NCBI RefSeq assembly: GCF_002007605.1
Contig: NZ_CP019799.1
Location: 1,054,001 to 1,118,000, forward strand
Length of the DNA: 64,000 bases
Direction of reading: 5' to 3'
Source: Cellvibrio sp. PSBB023
GTDB taxonomy: Bacteria; Pseudomonadota; Gammaproteobacteria; Pseudomonadales; Cellvibrionaceae
Shown here: positions 26,071 to 37,938 of the stretch, piece after piece
Layout: each line of letters begins with the position of its first letter
Position numbering within the stretch: position 1 is the stretch's first letter
Notes under the pieces: generated by a model
Told to the model about the DNA's origin: nothing
The model's database searches: none
What the model saw: only the letters and a program-made list of their open reading frames with translations
Program-made: the position numbers and the translations under genes

Positions 26071-27267
26071 ATGAAAGATTGGGTCATCATTATTGGTACG
26101 TTGCTGATTCTGCTGGTTCTTGCGGATGGAATCAGACGCAAGCGCAATGAGCGTATGGGAAAAATTAAAGTCTCGCGCACACTAAAAAAGAGTTTGAAAC
26201 AACAGCCTGAAGATGAGGAAGATCACTTTGCTGAAGTCCCCAGTTACACCAGTGAACTGCCTAATGGTGGTGCACGTGTAGTGGGCAAGCGTGACCCTCA
26301 AGCACCGATTCCAAGCATAGAGAAAAAGGCTCACGCAAAATCCTACACGGAAAAGCAACTTCGCAATGCGCTTACTGAAGCCCCTGTTACACGTGCGCAA
26401 CGTGAGCCGCAACAAACCAGTCTTAATCTTGGGCAGGCTGTGCCAATACTGATGGAGTCGGTGGAAGATAAAAATCGTTCACTGCCGCTGGATGAGCGCA
26501 TTGAGCCCCGCTTTTCGGCGATTGCCGATGAGCAGGATAGTCATCACGATGTTGATGACGATCAGGATGAGTACGAAGGTGAAGATTACGAAACCGATGA
26601 TCACCCCTACACGCGCGAATTGGATGATGAGCGCGACGAGGATGAGTTTGATCAAGAGAGTGATTACGAAGACGAATATGAAGATGATGAGCTTCCGTTA
26701 GATGATCATGAGCAAGATGAGAGTGATTACGACGATGAAGACTACGAAGAAGAGGATGACTATGACGATAATCCGCAATCCGCCGGGCATAGCAAAAATG
26801 AATTAGCGCAGCAGCCGGCACCAGAGCCGGAAGAGGTGTTGATTATTAATGTGATGGCGCACAAAGGGGAAATGTTCAAAGGTTCTGACCTGCTGGATAT
26901 TATTCTGAAGTGCGGTATGCGTTATGGCAGTATGGATATTTTCCATCGTTACAGCGATGCAAAAGGCGAGGGTGCCTTGCTGTTTAGCATGGCAAATATG
27001 GTGAAGCCTGGCACCTTTGATCTTGATGCAATGGACGAATTTGAAACGCCAGGTGTCAGTTTGTTTATGACCTTGCCAATTAATGCTGACTCAATGCAAT
27101 CATTTGATTTGATGGCCGATACTGCGCGCGCTATTGCAGAAACGTTGAATGGCGAATTGAAAGACGAACAGCGCAGTGTGATGACCCGTCAAACACTGGA
27201 GCATTGCCGTCAACGCATTCGCGACTTTGAACGAACCCGTTTGTTCCGCCGTCCACCACGTCACTAG
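26071..27267 (+). CDS. zipA: Cell division protein ZipA
   Basis: ZipA tethers FtsZ to the inner membrane. The 398-residue product has the inverted topology of the family: an N-terminal helix (VIIIGTLLILLVLADGIRR), a basic stretch, a long flexible linker, and a C-terminal FtsZ-binding domain from about residue 255 (EEVLIINVMAHKGEMFKGSDLL, SMANMVKPGTFDLDAM, TPGVSLFMTLP). The linker is odd: residues about 153-234 are roughly 60 percent Asp/Glu, with only a few basic residues, where E. coli ZipA has a Pro/Gln-rich linker. It lies between smc and ligA, 27 bases after smc. Confidence 0.92.
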   Translation: MKDWVIIIGTLLILLVLADGIRRKRNERMGKIKVSRTLKKSLKQQPEDEEDHFAEVPSYTSELPNGGARVVGKRDPQAPIPSIEKKAHAKSYTEKQLRNALTEAPVTRAQREPQQTSLNLGQAVPILMESVEDKNRSLPLDERIEPRFSAIADEQDSHHDVDDDQDEYEGEDYETDDHPYTRELDDERDEDEFDQESDYEDEYEDDELPLDDHEQDESDYDDEDYEEEDDYDDNPQSAGHSKNELAQQPAPEPEEVLIINVMAHKGEMFKGSDLLDIILKCGMRYGSMDIFHRYSDAKGEGALLFSMANMVKPGTFDLDAMDEFETPGVSLFMTLPINADSMQSFDLMADTARAIAETLNGELKDEQRSVMTRQTLEHCRQRIRDFERTRLFRRPPRH

Positions 27268-27314
27268 TTTCCCTTTTTAAAGTGCAGGGATGCACTCGCT
27301 CTCACAAGGCATGA

Positions 27315-29408
<2,094 letters not shown>

Positions 29409-29410
29409 TC

Positions 29411-30037
29411 ATGTCGGTTAAGTTTGCGCTAATAGGTGTGTTCAAATTGCTGTGCTTGGGTTCACTGCTTACTTTAGTGGGTTGCTCCAGTTTACCACCG
29501 AGCAAACCACAGGATCTGTGTGCAATTTTTGATGAAAAACCTTCCTGGTATAAAGCATCTAAAAAAGCAGAAAAACGATGGGGCTCCTCAGTGCCAACGA
29601 TGATGTCCATTATGTATCAGGAGTCGCAGTTCAAGCACAATGCTCGCCCGGCGCGCACCAAAATTTTGTGGGTAATACCGGGGCCGCGTCCCAGTGATGC
29701 CTACGGATATCCGCAAGCCAAAAATGCCACTTGGAATGAATACCAAAAAAACAGCGGGAATGGTTGGTCGCGACGCGACAATTTTGGCGATGCGATTGAT
29801 TTTATAGGTTGGTATAACAAACAAAGCCAGATTCGCAGCCGAATTAATCCGGGCGATAGCTACAATTTGTATCTCGCCTATCATGAAGGGCATGGTGGTT
29901 TTAATCGCGGTACTTATCAAAGAAAGAACTGGCTGACCAATACTGCTCGCAAAGTGGAGTCCCGTGCACAGCAATATGACTACCAACTGCGCGCCTGTGA
30001 AGACCGTTTTAAAGGCAGTTGGTGGTGGCCGTTTTAG
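29411..30037 (+). CDS. Lytic transglycosylase-like lipoprotein
   Basis: A 208-residue protein with a lipoprotein signal peptide: lipobox LVGC with Cys25 as the acylated residue. The catalytic region resembles soluble lytic transglycosylase (SLT) domains: SVPTMMSIMYQESQF contains the likely catalytic Glu, and YNLYLAYHEGHGGFNRGTY the downstream substrate-groove motif. It would cleave peptidoglycan glycan strands from the outer-membrane side. AGGAG precedes the ATG by nine bases, and the gene begins two bases after ligA. Confidence 0.82.
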   Translation: MSVKFALIGVFKLLCLGSLLTLVGCSSLPPSKPQDLCAIFDEKPSWYKASKKAEKRWGSSVPTMMSIMYQESQFKHNARPARTKILWVIPGPRPSDAYGYPQAKNATWNEYQKNSGNGWSRRDNFGDAIDFIGWYNKQSQIRSRINPGDSYNLYLAYHEGHGGFNRGTYQRKNWLTNTARKVESRAQQYDYQLRACEDRFKGSWWWPF

Positions 30038-30077
30038 CTAAAAGTTGTCAGTTGTCGTTACTCATGTCGGAGTGATT

Positions 30078-30503
30078 ATGGATCAAGAATCAATTGTTTA
30101 CGGTTGTATTAAGGATATATCGCCGTCAGCGCTGGAGTCTGAACGTATCCGCGTTAATCGCGAGGCGATGTTGTCCTTACCGCATGCAGATGAATGGCCC
30201 TTTTTAAGCCAGGAAATGTTTTCAATTCCAGGCGTGAGTGCGCCATTTTTTAATTATCAAACCGAAGTTATGCACTTCGGGGCATCTTATAAAGCGGTGG
30301 AGTATGAGTGGGATCAATGGATTGCCCAATTTGAATCGCTGTTAAGTAAAATGTATTGGGTATCTGCCACTGTGCATTTGGAAACGGAATTGTCTGGCAC
30401 CCATACGTTTACCTGGGAAGCGAATGGCAGTTTCCATAAACCTGGTTCCGGCAATATGCGGGTGCGCTGTGAATGGAGTCACGAGGGCTCCTTGGGCATC
30501 TAA
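30078..30503 (+). CDS. Hypothetical protein (orphan between transglycosylase and hemB)
   Basis: A 141-residue soluble protein without signal peptide or membrane segment. It was not recognised. Visible traits are an N-terminal DQESIVYGCIKDIS, an aromatic-rich middle (FFNYQTEVMHFGASYKAVEYEWDQWIAQFE) and a C-terminal beta-hairpin region (WVSATVHLETELSGTHTFTWEANGSF). The ATG at 30078 has a GGAG site and is preferred to the upstream start at 30045. It lies between a cell-wall lipoprotein gene and hemB, all on one strand, which gives no clear functional hint. Confidence 0.6.
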   Translation: MDQESIVYGCIKDISPSALESERIRVNREAMLSLPHADEWPFLSQEMFSIPGVSAPFFNYQTEVMHFGASYKAVEYEWDQWIAQFESLLSKMYWVSATVHLETELSGTHTFTWEANGSFHKPGSGNMRVRCEWSHEGSLGI

Positions 30504-30522
30504 TTAATTACTGAGTGTATCT

Positions 30523-31500
30523 ATGCAAATTCCATTATCCAAACCTGATTTCCGGTTTCGCCGTTTGCGCAGAACCACAGCTCTGCGTGAATTGGTTCGC
30601 GAGACACACTTGCACATGAGCGACTTCATCCTGCCTATTTTTATAGAAGAGGACATTAGCGCACCTGTTGCCATAAAATCCATGCCCGGTGTATTTCGTT
30701 ACCCTGAATCACAACTGGCAGAATTGGTAAGTCGCGCCTGGAGCAAAGGCGTGCGCGCTATTATTTTGTTTGGCGTGTCTACCCATAAAGATCATGAAGG
30801 GGCTGATACCTGGTGTGAGCATGGTTTATTGGCGCGAATGATTCGTATAGCCAAAACGGCGCAACCGGACATGTTGGTGATTAGCGACAATTGTTTCTGT
30901 GAATACACAGATCACGGCCATTGTGGTGTTGTGGCTAATGATGATGTGGACAACGATAAAACCCTCGCTAATTTGCAAAAGCAAGTTGTTCTGGCTGCGC
31001 AAGCAGGTGTGGATATGATTGCACCTTCAGGCATGATGGATGGCGCGATCAGTGCGATTCGCCAAGCGTTGGATAGTGCAGGTTTTACCCATATTCCTAT
31101 CATGTCCTACTCCACTAAATTCGCTTCTGCCTTTTATGGCCCATTCAGGGATGCCGTTGATAGCAGTTTTAAAGGGACACGCAATACTTATCAAATGGAC
31201 CCGGCTAATTCCCGCGAAGCGCTTGCCGAATCCATGCAGGATGAAATGGAAGGCGCCGATATTCTTATGGTAAAACCGGGCATTGCCTATTTGGATATTC
31301 TGGCCAGTATTCGTGCCAATTCCAGTCGTCCGCTCGCGGTTTATCATGTCAGCGGTGAATACGCCATGATTAAAGCTGGAGCAGCGGTGGGTGTAATCGA
31401 TGAAAAATCTATTGTTCTTGAAACCATGACAGCATTTAAACGCGCAGGGGCTGATTTAATTATCACCTACTATGCAGAAAAAATGGCTGAATGGCTTTAA
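30523..31500 (+). CDS. hemB: Delta-aminolevulinic acid dehydratase (porphobilinogen synthase)
   Basis: HemB joins two 5-aminolevulinate molecules to porphobilinogen in heme synthesis. The 325-residue product has the zinc-site cysteines in DNCFCEYTDHGHCG (Cys124, Cys126, Cys134) and the Schiff-base lysines in MSYSTKFASAFYG (Lys199) and MVKPGIAYLD (Lys251). Length is normal. Being zinc-type, it differs from the magnesium-only Pseudomonas enzyme, which lacks these cysteines. Confidence 0.97.
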   Translation: MQIPLSKPDFRFRRLRRTTALRELVRETHLHMSDFILPIFIEEDISAPVAIKSMPGVFRYPESQLAELVSRAWSKGVRAIILFGVSTHKDHEGADTWCEHGLLARMIRIAKTAQPDMLVISDNCFCEYTDHGHCGVVANDDVDNDKTLANLQKQVVLAAQAGVDMIAPSGMMDGAISAIRQALDSAGFTHIPIMSYSTKFASAFYGPFRDAVDSSFKGTRNTYQMDPANSREALAESMQDEMEGADILMVKPGIAYLDILASIRANSSRPLAVYHVSGEYAMIKAGAAVGVIDEKSIVLETMTAFKRAGADLIITYYAEKMAEWL

Positions 31501-31525
31501 GGGTTTGCGTTGAGGTTTATGTAAC

Positions 31526-31933
31526 ATGATGTCATTTTTTCGCGAGCAAAAATTACTTGTTGTTTTATTACTTATCAGTTTGCTCGTGTTGGGAGCGGGG
31601 GTATTTATGATTCAAATCACCGAAGAGCAAGCACAGCAACACACGGAACAACAGGCCGTACAACAACTGGATGAGCAGGAAAAAGCCATCGCGGCTATGA
31701 ATTTAATGGCAGATATCGCCGAGAAAGAGCTAAAAGCACAACAGCAGCAACCCCAGTCTGTTGTGCAGGGCGTTAGTGATATTAAACCGCAAGAATCGAT
31801 TGATCGCGTTGCCGCGCTGAATGGTCGTGTACCCGATGTGGGCTCTGACGACTGGTGTGAAGTGATGATGGTAAAAGACGCCAAAGACTGGACTGTGGAT
31901 GAGCAATCGCTTTTTGCTAAACATTGTCTGTAA
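31526..31933 (+). CDS. DUF3012-like single-pass membrane protein
   Basis: A 135-residue protein with an N-terminal membrane helix (LLVVLLLISLLVLGAGVFMI), a Gln/Glu-rich coiled-coil-like linker (residues about 30-80), and a C-terminal segment VGSDDWCEVMMVKDAKDWTVDEQSLFAKHCL that matches the short DUF3012 domain, with its paired cysteines and DWT core. Typical DUF3012 proteins are small lipoproteins; here the domain is placed on a membrane stalk. Function unknown. It lies between hemB and mksF, 32 bases before the latter. Confidence 0.65.
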   Translation: MMSFFREQKLLVVLLLISLLVLGAGVFMIQITEEQAQQHTEQQAVQQLDEQEKAIAAMNLMADIAEKELKAQQQQPQSVVQGVSDIKPQESIDRVAALNGRVPDVGSDDWCEVMMVKDAKDWTVDEQSLFAKHCL

Positions 31934-31964
31934 TTGATTTGTTCCCACCCTGTGAACCCTCCTG

Positions 31965-33485
31965 ATGTTTTTTAGCGATTCCCGCCAACATTTTTTTAAC
32001 CCGCTGACAGGAAAATATCGGGCTCTCGTTGCAGAGTGCCTGCGTCTGTTGTATCAGCGGTTATACACTGACCTACGTGATTATGGTCATGCGATCAATC
32101 GCGAGCAGTTGGTCGATATCTTCAAAGAAGCCATTGCCCGCGCGCCTATTCTTGATGCGGATGCAGATGCCGATATTAATGACGGTGAAGATGCTACCGA
32201 AGGGCGATTCAAGACCCAGCGCGATCTTGCCAGTTTTATTATTAACCGACTAATTGAGCATGGCTGGCTTGAAAAACAGGTTGACGAAACCAGTTTACAA
32301 AGCAGTTATGGTTTTAGTCGTATGGGGCGCTTGTTTACCCAACCTTTTGCCGACAATGATGCCAATCAATTTCGTACCCGCAATCGCAATACCCGTAATA
32401 CGCGCAATAGTTTGCAGGCATTTTATGATCAGGGCGAGATCAATGATTTGCTGGATGCTTACGAATATTCCGAACGTATTATCAGCGACTTTACTGATGT
32501 TATTGCCGAGCTTGAAGAGCGTAAGCGTCAGTTAGTGCGAGAGGTGGAATCGCGCCAGTTAATCCAACAGGCGAGCGATGAGTTTTTTGACTTTATGGAA
32601 ACGGTATTTAAACCGGATCTGGAAGTGCGCTTGTCGGCCGACAGTGTTGAAAAGTATCGCGATCAAATTTCGGACATTATCACCAAAATTCGACGCAAAC
32701 GAAAATATGGCCAAGGCAACGAAGAGACTGCTGCAAAAGATTGGCGTGCAGTCATGGAAATTCGCTTGCGCAAAGCGCTGCCGCAAAAAGTAGTACCCGG
32801 CGTATCATTATTGGAAACCTTGTTGCAAACGATTGATTCCCGGTTAAAAAATGCCTGCGACATTATGTTGCCTGCCTTGCGGCGCGCGCTGAACACCTTT
32901 ACTCAACGTGCCGATATTATTATTCGCCAGCTCAGTTACATTAATAGCCGCGGTCAGGATGATCTGATGGATATTTATCGCTCTTTGGGGAATTTAACCC
33001 CAGAGCAACAGGATCACTTGCTGCTGGAGCAGGGCGAGACGATTGCCAGCATACAAATGGGGTTTATTGATCCGGCGCAAATCCAATTGCGCGCTCCGCG
33101 CAATATCCAAGTCGTGCGCTCCATGTTGGATGAAGATAAGGCATTGGATGCAGACGCACAGAAGTCGTTGTTCATCCAGCAGGCACTTGATAAAGCATTT
33201 ATTTTGCAGTCCAGCAGTGTGCGTGATTATGTTCACCAAGCACTATTGGAAAAGGGAGAGGTTCGTAGCAGTGCATTGCAAGCAAGTAACATGCAGGAAT
33301 TGTTAAACCTTTCTCATGCCATTGAAGTCGGAGCTGCTGATAATCTGTCGTCCCGTTACCGTTTTACGGTTCAGCAAAACAGTGAATGGCTGCACCAGCA
33401 ACCGCTGGTTACCGGCGATGCTTATTTTAAACAGCGTGATGAGTTTGTCATTCGCTTGACCGATGAAGGTAAGCCCAATGAGTAA
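31965..33485 (+). CDS. mksF: Condensin MksF / Wadjet JetA-like kleisin subunit
   Basis: A 506-residue protein of the MksF/JetA kleisin family. It begins with [26 protein letters not shown], includes the winged-helix segment AEGRF-like and [22 protein letters not shown], and a central coiled coil ([19 protein letters not shown]). In Mks/Wadjet complexes the kleisin bridges the SMC-like ATPase heads and binds MksE. The next gene overlaps it by eight bases and is MksE/JetB-like, followed by an SMC-like ATPase, so the order mksF-mksE-mksB is complete. Confidence 0.85.
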   Translation: MFFSDSRQHFFNPLTGKYRALVAECLRLLYQRLYTDLRDYGHAINREQLVDIFKEAIARAPILDADADADINDGEDATEGRFKTQRDLASFIINRLIEHGWLEKQVDETSLQSSYGFSRMGRLFTQPFADNDANQFRTRNRNTRNTRNSLQAFYDQGEINDLLDAYEYSERIISDFTDVIAELEERKRQLVREVESRQLIQQASDEFFDFMETVFKPDLEVRLSADSVEKYRDQISDIITKIRRKRKYGQGNEETAAKDWRAVMEIRLRKALPQKVVPGVSLLETLLQTIDSRLKNACDIMLPALRRALNTFTQRADIIIRQLSYINSRGQDDLMDIYRSLGNLTPEQQDHLLLEQGETIASIQMGFIDPAQIQLRAPRNIQVVRSMLDEDKALDADAQKSLFIQQALDKAFILQSSSVRDYVHQALLEKGEVRSSALQASNMQELLNLSHAIEVGAADNLSSRYRFTVQQNSEWLHQQPLVTGDAYFKQRDEFVIRLTDEGKPNE

Positions 33486-34236
33486 CCTATTAAGCTCGCT
33501 CTTGCAGGAGCAATTGGATAAACACAACATGAGTTTGGATAACTGGCGCGAGTTAGTACAGCGCTTGTTGGATTACGGTGTTTTATGCCGCGACGACAGC
33601 CAGGTTGAGGCTGAGTTATATGATCGTTTTTTGCGTATTCATGAGTTACTGAATGATTATTTGAGTTTGATGGGCATTCGTTTTCAACATGACAGCCATT
33701 TCCGGTTTGTGCGTATCCTGCCACCGGGGGCACGCTTACCGGGAATGGATGATGAAAGTGATGAGCCCTTCAATGCCAGTTTGCGCAGCCGGTTAAATCA
33801 ACACGAAGTTGCCTTGGTGTTAGTGTTGCGTGCTGAATATGATAAAGCGCTGCGTGAAGGCAGTATTGATGAGCAGGGCTGCGCAACCTTGTCGCTGGAA
33901 GCGATTGCTATGGCGATGAAAAGCTTGTTGCGGCGTAGTCTTCCTGAAAATATTGGTGAACGTCGACAGGCATTTAAACGGCTGCGTCAATTGCGCTTGA
34001 TTAACTTTTTTGCAGAGTCAGATATTGATTCCGGCGAAAGCTGGATAAAAATCCGCCCACTCATTATTAACCTGGTCAACAATGAATGGCTTGAGCAGAT
34101 TCGCAATCACCTTGCTGAAAACCTGCTGCTGGTTGATGAAGAGACTGACGAATCCACGACTCCTGATCCGGCACGTCCCGCTGCGGTCAAACCAACTCCG
34201 CACTTCAATCGCTCGCTTTTTGCCGCGGAAGAATAA
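33478..34236 (+). CDS. mksE: Condensin MksE / DUF4194 (Wadjet JetB-like)
   Basis: A 252-residue protein matching DUF4194, the KITE subunit of Mks/Wadjet condensins. Supporting segments are [66 protein letters not shown] and [17 protein letters not shown], the winged-helix region. KITE dimers bind the kleisin and DNA. The ATG at 33478 overlaps the mksF stop by eight bases; it ends two bases before mksB. Confidence 0.88.
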   Translation: MSNLLSSLLQEQLDKHNMSLDNWRELVQRLLDYGVLCRDDSQVEAELYDRFLRIHELLNDYLSLMGIRFQHDSHFRFVRILPPGARLPGMDDESDEPFNASLRSRLNQHEVALVLVLRAEYDKALREGSIDEQGCATLSLEAIAMAMKSLLRRSLPENIGERRQAFKRLRQLRLINFFAESDIDSGESWIKIRPLIINLVNNEWLEQIRNHLAENLLLVDEETDESTTPDPARPAAVKPTPHFNRSLFAAEE

Positions 34237-34238
34237 CT

Positions 34239-37200
34239 ATGTATTTAAAAAAGTTTATCTATGTCAATTGGGGAAATGTCCCCAATACTGAATTTGAATT
34301 TGGCCCTATTAATTTATTTTCCGGGGGCAATGGTTCAGGAAAAACAACAGCGGCAGATGCTATTCAAACCATCATGACTGCTGCTCACGATAATTTGTTT
34401 CATTTTAACCCCGGGCAAGATGAATCCAGTCAGCGCGGTCGCGGTGGAAAACTGGTGCGTACACTGGCGTCTTACGTGTTGGGTTGTGATGATGGTGCCT
34501 ATTCCCGCCCACAGGGGTGCGATGGTTATCTGGCTGCAATATTTCACCCCACCCAAGGGGAAAACAGTGAGCCTTTCACCGCACTGATTGGCATGCGTGC
34601 CTTTCTGGAAACTGCAGGGCAGGGCGCGGGTCTGCAAAAAGTGGCGCGCTTGGATGATACCCAGTTTTATATCCTGAGCGATGTAGAACTGGGCTTGGGT
34701 GATTTATTAAAGGAAGAAAAAAACCATAAGTATGTAGTGCCGCTCGATAAGCTATATGCGGGTTTGCGCCGTAAATACGGTCAACAACAAGTAGAAAAGT
34801 ACGATAAGAAAAAATCTTACCTGTGTCGCCTCTACGGCATTTTGCGTGGCAAGAAGGATGCAATTTCTGAACGTGAGGCCATGAATGCCGCGCGTGCTTT
34901 TTCGCGCTTTATGGCATACAAGCCGATCAAAGGTATCGATGAGTTTGTCGCGAACGAGATTCTGGAATATCGCGACTTGGGCGAAGCTATTCGTACTGTA
35001 TCCACCATGCTCAAGCGTATCCATACCATGGAATCGGATGCGCGAACCTTGCGTCAGGGTATTGAGCGTATGGCGCAGGGACGCCAATGGTCGGATAACT
35101 TTATTGCCAATTGGCTTGAGCAACAGGTGTTGCAATATTCACTGGCCAAACGTCGCTATACCGACTCACAGAGTTTATACCTGGATGCAAAACACAAGCA
35201 GCAATTGCTGCGTGAGAGTTCAGCGGGCTACCAACAATCACTGTCTGCTTGTGAGGCCCAGCGCGATGAAATCAATCAATTAATTCTGGCGGCTACGGCG
35301 CGTCGCTTGGGCGTACCGGCGTTGCGCGATAAGGATCAATTAGAGCAGGAAAAACTGGCGCAAGAAAAATTGATTCAGGCGCAGGTACCTGAATTACGTA
35401 AACAACATCAACAGTTGCAAACCAATATCGAGGCGGCGCAACAGTTTTCTCTTGCCTTACGCCAAACGTCTATTGCGCTGGAGTTGCCAGCATTAAAGGA
35501 TGCTAATTTAACAGCCCTGGTAAAAACGCTTTGCAATGATGCAGAAGCATTGGATATTCATCAATTGCTTAATCGCGATTTGATTGAGGTTAGCCCGCTG
35601 CAACCCCAGTTAGAAAAAGTCGTTGAGCTACAAAAACATCACAACGCATTTGCGGCTAGCCTGTTTGCACAGGACAGTAATGCCGGTGTGGTGCGAATCA
35701 ATTTGCGCGATCAAATTGCACAGGAGCGCGATAAACGTAAAGCACAGGCTGAGCGATTACAAAAAAATACCGATGTTAAGCGCCGTGAAATTCAAACATT
35801 GGAATCGCGTCAGGTTAGTTACCCTGGGTTTGTGCGTGCAGCCTTGGAGGCAATTGCCGCACAATGCCCTAAGGCCGATGCACGTGTGTTGTGCGATTAT
35901 GTAGATATTACTGACCATGAATGGCAAGCAGCGATAGAAGGTTATATTGGCGCCGCACGTTTTGGCATTATTGTTGAGCCGGAGTACGAGGCTGATGCCA
36001 TTGCCATAGTGCGTAACATGGCGGGCCAAGGGAATAGGGCACGTATCATTCAAGGCGATAAGGCACGTAAGGATGCGGAAAAATCCGGCGAGTTAACCAA
36101 TAACTCTATCATTCAAGTGATGAATTTTTCCCATGCCACAGCAGAAGCTTATATCAAGGCCAGCTATGGCAATGTACAGCGCGTGGAAAATGCCAAAGAG
36201 TTAAAAAACACTCGCCGCGGTATCACTAAAGATGCCATGGGCTCTGGTAATTACGCCATGTTCCGCTGCGATATGGCTGACTCGGAATTGGTATTCGGGC
36301 AAGGCGCGCGCGAAAGGGCCTTGGAGGCCAAGCGCAATGAATTTCATGCGTTGGTCAGTGAATGGCAATCAGCCTCTGCCTATGCAGAAGAAGCGCAAGA
36401 GTTATTGCTGGCACTGGATAAGCTAAAACCACTGGCCTATGCCGAAACATTACAAAGCATGTTGGCAGCACAAACTAAAATTCAGGCTGTTGAAACCAAA
36501 TTACAGCAATTGGATTTGAGTGATACGACGGCGTTGGAGGCAGAGTTAAATGATTTACACCTGCGAATGCAGGAGCAAAACCAACAATACGCGCGCTTGA
36601 ATAATGCACAGGTGGATTGCCGTGCAGAACTGAAACTGGCAGATAACCTTTGTCACAAGTTAGATGCAGAGCAAGATAAAACCCTGGCTATAGTCGATAG
36701 CTGCGAAAGCAATTTACAGGCGATTACTGCTTTCTGGCCAGACTTTGATGCGGATGCGCGTTTACAACTCGCCGATGAGGAAATTGCCCAGCATAGCGTG
36801 CAATATTTTGAAAGCCAGTTGACCAGCATTAATGCGGAATTAAAAACTATTTTGCATCGGTTGCAGCAAGCGGCCATGGTGCATAACCAATTCTGTGCAA
36901 CCAGCGACGCAATTCTATTCGATATTGATTACAACGATGATTTGGGCAGTGCTAATTTTCGTGCAATTTGTGACATGCGCCGTCAGTTTGATGCGCTTTA
37001 TAATCGCGATAAAAACCATATCCTTGCCCAGCGCCATCAGGAAATTGAGTCACTGCGGGAAAGCTTTAACAATGCGTTTGTGACTAACCTTTGCCACTCC
37101 ATTTATCAGGCCATTAATGATGGCAAGAAAGTGCTTGAGGACTTAAACAAAGAGTTGGAGCATCATCGCTTTGGTGCAGATCGCGAGCGTTTCCGTTTTG

Positions 37201-37898
37201 ATTGGGAATGGGTGCCGGAATTTAAAGAGTATTGGCAGTTTTTTAAAGCGGTGATTGATAGCCCCAGCTTGGGCGAAGGCGAAACCCTATTCAACATGAA
37301 GTTGGATGAAAAACATCAGCGTGTGCGCGAACGTTTGATGACCATGTTGTTGGACGAGGATGAGCAAAAAGCGCTGCGTGAATTAACGCGTATTGCCGAT
37401 TATCGTAACTACCGTTGTTATGAAATTTATAAAGAACCGGAAGGTAAAGCGCCGATTGCCCTCAGCCAATACGGCACTGGCTCGGGCGGCCAGTTGGAGA
37501 CCCCAGCCTATATTATTCGCAGCGCAGCAATCACCTCCGCGTTTCGTTTTAATGAAGGTAACAGCCACCTGCGGATGGTATTGGTGGATGAAGCCTTTTC
37601 CAAAATGGATGAGCACCGTTCGCGCGAGGTCATTAATTACCTCACCGAGAGTTTGGGGTTGCAATTAAACTTTATTATGCCCAGCAGCAAGTCGGGACCG
37701 TTTATGGATTTAATATCCAATCAGTTTGTATTCAGTAAGTGCCCAACGGCTGAACCAGTGGGGGAATTAAAAACCCGGGTAATGTTGGATCGACAAGTAT
37801 GTGATCAAGAGAAAATCAAGAAATTGATGGCAAACCATCGCCGCGCTATACGACAACAAGCCGCCTTGGATTTTATGTTGGAAGTAGAGACCCCTTAA
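34239..37898 (+). CDS. mksB: Condensin MksB / SMC-like ATPase (Wadjet JetC-like)
   Basis: A 1219-residue SMC-like ATPase. Walker A is GGNGSGKTT at residues 29-37 after the typical opening YLKKFIYVNWGNV. Long coiled coils run to about 470 and from about 680 to 1000. The ABC-type signature region is QYGTGSGGQLETPAY near residue 1080, and Walker B is MVLVDEAFSKMDEHRS near 1113. This is the motor of the Mks/Wadjet condensin, which extrudes DNA loops. No JetD/MksG nuclease follows; the next gene is convergent and encodes a receiver protein. It is thus like the JetD-free MksFEB set of Pseudomonas aeruginosa. Confidence 0.9.
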   Translation: MYLKKFIYVNWGNVPNTEFEFGPINLFSGGNGSGKTTAADAIQTIMTAAHDNLFHFNPGQDESSQRGRGGKLVRTLASYVLGCDDGAYSRPQGCDGYLAAIFHPTQGENSEPFTALIGMRAFLETAGQGAGLQKVARLDDTQFYILSDVELGLGDLLKEEKNHKYVVPLDKLYAGLRRKYGQQQVEKYDKKKSYLCRLYGILRGKKDAISEREAMNAARAFSRFMAYKPIKGIDEFVANEILEYRDLGEAIRTVSTMLKRIHTMESDARTLRQGIERMAQGRQWSDNFIANWLEQQVLQYSLAKRRYTDSQSLYLDAKHKQQLLRESSAGYQQSLSACEAQRDEINQLILAATARRLGVPALRDKDQLEQEKLAQEKLIQAQVPELRKQHQQLQTNIEAAQQFSLALRQTSIALELPALKDANLTALVKTLCNDAEALDIHQLLNRDLIEVSPLQPQLEKVVELQKHHNAFAASLFAQDSNAGVVRINLRDQIAQERDKRKAQAERLQKNTDVKRREIQTLESRQVSYPGFVRAALEAIAAQCPKADARVLCDYVDITDHEWQAAIEGYIGAARFGIIVEPEYEADAIAIVRNMAGQGNRARIIQGDKARKDAEKSGELTNNSIIQVMNFSHATAEAYIKASYGNVQRVENAKELKNTRRGITKDAMGSGNYAMFRCDMADSELVFGQGARERALEAKRNEFHALVSEWQSASAYAEEAQELLLALDKLKPLAYAETLQSMLAAQTKIQAVETKLQQLDLSDTTALEAELNDLHLRMQEQNQQYARLNNAQVDCRAELKLADNLCHKLDAEQDKTLAIVDSCESNLQAITAFWPDFDADARLQLADEEIAQHSVQYFESQLTSINAELKTILHRLQQAAMVHNQFCATSDAILFDIDYNDDLGSANFRAICDMRRQFDALYNRDKNHILAQRHQEIESLRESFNNAFVTNLCHSIYQAINDGKKVLEDLNKELEHHRFGADRERFRFDWEWVPEFKEYWQFFKAVIDSPSLGEGETLFNMKLDEKHQRVRERLMTMLLDEDEQKALRELTRIADYRNYRCYEIYKEPEGKAPIALSQYGTGSGGQLETPAYIIRSAAITSAFRFNEGNSHLRMVLVDEAFSKMDEHRSREVINYLTESLGLQLNFIMPSSKSGPFMDLISNQFVFSKCPTAEPVGELKTRVMLDRQVCDQEKIKKLMANHRRAIRQQAALDFMLEVETP

Positions 37899-37915
37899 AT
37901 AAAGGGTAGTGCAAT

Positions 37916-37938
37916 ATGCCGCTGTTATTCAGCGGCAT
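37916..37938. terminator. Hairpin between convergent mksB and the response regulator gene
   Basis: ATGCCGCTG and CAGCGGCAT are perfect 9-bp arms with a 5-base loop. The hairpin includes the stop codon of the minus-strand gene. On the plus strand it is followed by TTAGTTTTAA, so it may end mksB transcription. Confidence 0.55.

Noticed and set aside
26423..26821. A His-rich open frame antisense to zipA
   Set aside because: Its composition is the mirror of the Asp/Glu codons of the ZipA linker; there is no ribosome site or family match.
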